Assembly: GCA_021203325.1 (NCBI GenBank)
Contig: JAJQBL010000088.1
Span: 1 to 52,307, forward strand
Direction of reading: 5' to 3'
DNA from: Clostridiales bacterium
Lineage (GTDB): Bacteria; Bacillota; Clostridia; Oscillospirales; Oscillospiraceae
Length of the DNA: 52,307 nt
Each line of letters opens with the position of its first letter. Position 1 is the stretch's first letter. Below, one piece after another: positions 50,699 to 52,307 of this stretch. Position numbers and translations under genes: made by a program. The notes below the pieces were generated by a model. The model did not search any database, was not told the origin of the DNA, and was given only the letters and a program-made list of their open reading frames with translations.

Positions 50699-51854
50699 GG
50701 TTCTTCCCCGCTCTGTGCTCTCCGGCCCTTTGGCGCCCTGGCCTTACGATAGGCGTTCAGCGTCTGCTCCACCGTATCCTCCCAGGAATACCGGGTGCAG
50801 ACGCTCTCCATGATTTCCTTTCGATGGGCGGTGGTCAGCTCCGGCCGGTCAATGAGCATTTGGAGCACATCCCGCAGCCCGTCCACATCCCCCTTGGGGA
50901 ACTGATACCCCAGGGAACCGGTGATTTGCAGACACTCCGGCAGATCGGAGGTCACGCAGCACAGCCCGTAGCTCATGGCCTCCAGCAGGCTCAGGGGCAT
51001 TCCCTCCAGGTCGGAGGGCAGGCAGTACAGGTAGGCGTTGGAATACAGCTCCTCCAGCGTCTCCCCCTGGACGGCGTCGGTGAAGATCACCCGGTGGTCT
51101 CCCCCGGCCATCTCCCTGAGGTGACAATAAAACGCTTCCGTATCGGAGGAACCTCCTGCGATGACCAGGCATTTCGTGGTGCTGACCTGCCGAAAGGCCT
51201 CGATCAGGTATTGGATGCCCTTCTCCGGGACAATGCGCCCCAGGAACAGGAGATACTCCCCCTGCCGCAGCTGCCACCGCTCCGTGATCAGCCGGGGGGG
51301 CGCACCGCCATGGGCCGGATGCCGTTGGGGATGTACACCGTTTTGCGGCCGTACTCCTCCCAGAAGTAGCGCTGCATGCTGGCGCTGAGGACGATGATCT
51401 CATCCGCGCACTTCACCGCCACCCACTCCCCCAGCCGGAGATAGCGGGCAGCCCAGTTGCCCCACTTGCTGCGCTGCCAGTCCAGGCCGTGAATGGTGGC
51501 AATGCAGGTCTTTCCAAACAGTTTGGGGAGCCACAGCATGGCGCAGGGCCCCTCCGCGTGAAAATGCACAATTTGATAACGGCCCAGGGCCGCCAGCACC
51601 GCCGCAGCCACAGAGGATGTGAGGGCCGCCAGCCCCCGTTTGAGGATGGTGAACACGGTTTTCAGCCGAACCCCCTGCATCTCCTTTGCGGTCTGGTCCA
51701 CGCCGGGGCAGTACCGGTTGTAGCAGGTGACCTGATGGCCCTGACGAACCATGGCGGTGCTCAGCTCCTCCACCACGACCTCTACGCCGCCCGCTCTGGA
51801 AGGAATGGCCTTTTGGCCCACCATGGCAATGCTGAACTTGTCTTTTTCTATCAT
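50695..51854 (-). pseudogene. GT4 glycosyltransferase interrupted at a C7 homopolymer
   Basis: N-terminal frame 51288-51854 (188 aa): IPSRAGGVEVVVEELSTAMV, IVHFHAEGPCAMLWLP, TIHGLDWQRSKWG, YIPNGIRPMAVRPPG then stop. The coding strand has seven C's (plus-strand G7, 51294-51300). With one more C the frame continues LITERWQLRQGEYLLFLGRI then PEKGIQYLIEAF and joins the downstream frame: DLEGMPLSLLEAMSYGL, ending 50695. A complete product would have about 386 aa. First gene of the operon. GAAGGAACAGG precedes ATG 51854. Confidence 0.85.
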
Positions 51855-51925
51855 TCCTGTTCCTTCTCAGTATGGATTCTGTCAGGGAACAGCGGGCCTC
51901 CCCGCAGCCTGTGTCTGCCCCCATT

Positions 51926-51968
51926 AAAAAGGCAGCGTCTTTGTTTTAGCGAAGACGCTGCCCTTTTT
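51926..51968. terminator. Bidirectional terminator upstream of the glycan operon
   Basis: GGCAGCGTCTT (51931-51941) pairs with AAGACGCTGCC (51952-51962), with A5 before and CTTTTTT after. It lies 70 bp upstream of the first glycan gene. No clear promoter was found between, so read-through control at this hairpin is possible. Confidence 0.85.
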
Positions 51969-52124
51969 TCATACGCTTATCCTAAGGACGCAGCCGCTGT
52001 CCGTCCTTCCCCTGCCCGCCCCCGGACGAGGACGGGCAGGGTTTTGCAAAGTCAGGATCTGCACTTGCCAGCGCTGGATGCACCGGTAGGATTTGGAGAT
52101 AGATTGGTGTTGAATGGCAGGAAC
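51969..52124. other. Short spacer with a GC-rich hairpin
   Basis: CCTGCCCG...CGGGCAGG (about 52011-52040) forms a stable stem without a T tail behind the cell-wall-binding gene. Nothing else is seen. Confidence 0.4.
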
Positions 52125-52307
52125 TCAGGAAACGACGCCCTTCACCACATTGTAAGTCTTGCCGTTGTAGGTCACGGTGCCGGTGTAGTTGAACCGCACC
52201 ATGCCGTTCCGGACGTAGTAGGACTTACCGTTGGTGTGCTCCACAATGCCGGTGAAGTCGAAGTTCACAATGCCGTTCTCAGCATAGTAGTAGTTGCCGT
52301 CGGTCTG
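52125..52307 (-). CDS. Cell-wall-binding repeat protein, C-terminus only
   Basis: The visible last 60 residues contain three degenerate repeats of about 19-20 aa: NYYYAENGIVNFDFTG, SYYVRNGMVRFNYTG and TYNVVKGVVS at the end. The YYV-x-NG-x-V-x-FxYTG pattern is that of wall- or glucan-binding repeats on secreted clostridial surface proteins. The catalytic or adhesive part lies outside the window. Confidence 0.7.
   Translation of the reverse strand, partial: QTDGNYYYAENGIVNFDFTGIVEHTNGKSYYVRNGMVRFNYTGTVTYNGKTYNVVKGVVS

Noticed and set aside
1-52307. tRNA or rRNA genes
   Set aside because: No cloverleaf-type or rRNA-like sequence was noticed, including at the prophage ends; a tRNA scan would settle it.

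Overview
The window looks like a high-GC member of the Firmicutes, probably a gut clostridium of the Oscillospiraceae/Eubacteriales type. The reasons are strong AGGAGG ribosome binding sites, TTGACA-N17-TATAAT promoters, a tryptophan T-box riboswitch, Wzx/Wzy surface-glycan genes and a siphovirus prophage of clostridial style. Species cannot be named from the sequence alone.

Layout. (1) 1-3176, minus strand: a three-gene surface-glycan operon (GT-C membrane glycosyltransferase, GT2 polyprenyl glycosyltransferase, GtrA flippase cut by the window edge). Upstream of it lies a sigma-A-type promoter enclosed by 15-bp perfect inverted repeats (3395-3536), the architecture of an invertible promoter, at present pointing away from the operon. 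(2) 3555-29376: a defective prophage. Late genes run leftwards (terS, terL, portal, MuF, scaffold, capsid, neck, tail tube) and stop at a tail-chaperone-like fragment, so tape measure, tail tip, holin and lysin are absent. Early/replication genes also run leftwards from a divergent repressor/Cro switch at 26.6-26.8 kb. The integrase at the right end is frameshifted. Accessory cassettes are a HigBA-like toxin-antitoxin pair, a Panacea-domain antitoxin with an unknown partner, and an ADP-ribosyltransferase domain split from the MuF protein. (3) 29.7-31.9 kb: a small ORF, a MarR regulator and a divergent PfkB-type sugar kinase. (4) 32.4-39.3 kb: a complete trpEGDCFBA operon behind a Trp T-box and closed by a terminator. 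(5) 39.3-42.9 kb: an XRE-type regulator broken at an 8-bp homopolymer, divergent from an acyl-CoA-ligase-like gene. (6) 42.9-51.9 kb, minus strand: one operon for an exported glycan (two GT4 glycosyltransferases, Stealth phosphotransferase, Wzy-like polymerase, Wzx-like flippase) that ends with an acylation module (acyltransferase-3, AMP-forming ligase, acyl carrier protein). Its first glycosyltransferase is broken at a 7-bp homopolymer. (7) 52.1 kb to the edge: the C-terminus of a repeat-type cell-wall-binding protein.

A theme is possible ON/OFF switching of surface chemistry: a candidate invertible promoter in front of one glycan operon and homopolymer frameshifts in a regulator and a glycosyltransferase. 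The caution is that four frame breaks in one window, three of them in or beside short homopolymers, would also be explained by indel errors in the sequence. Read-level checks decide between these. Family assignments come from motif recognition and no database was searched.
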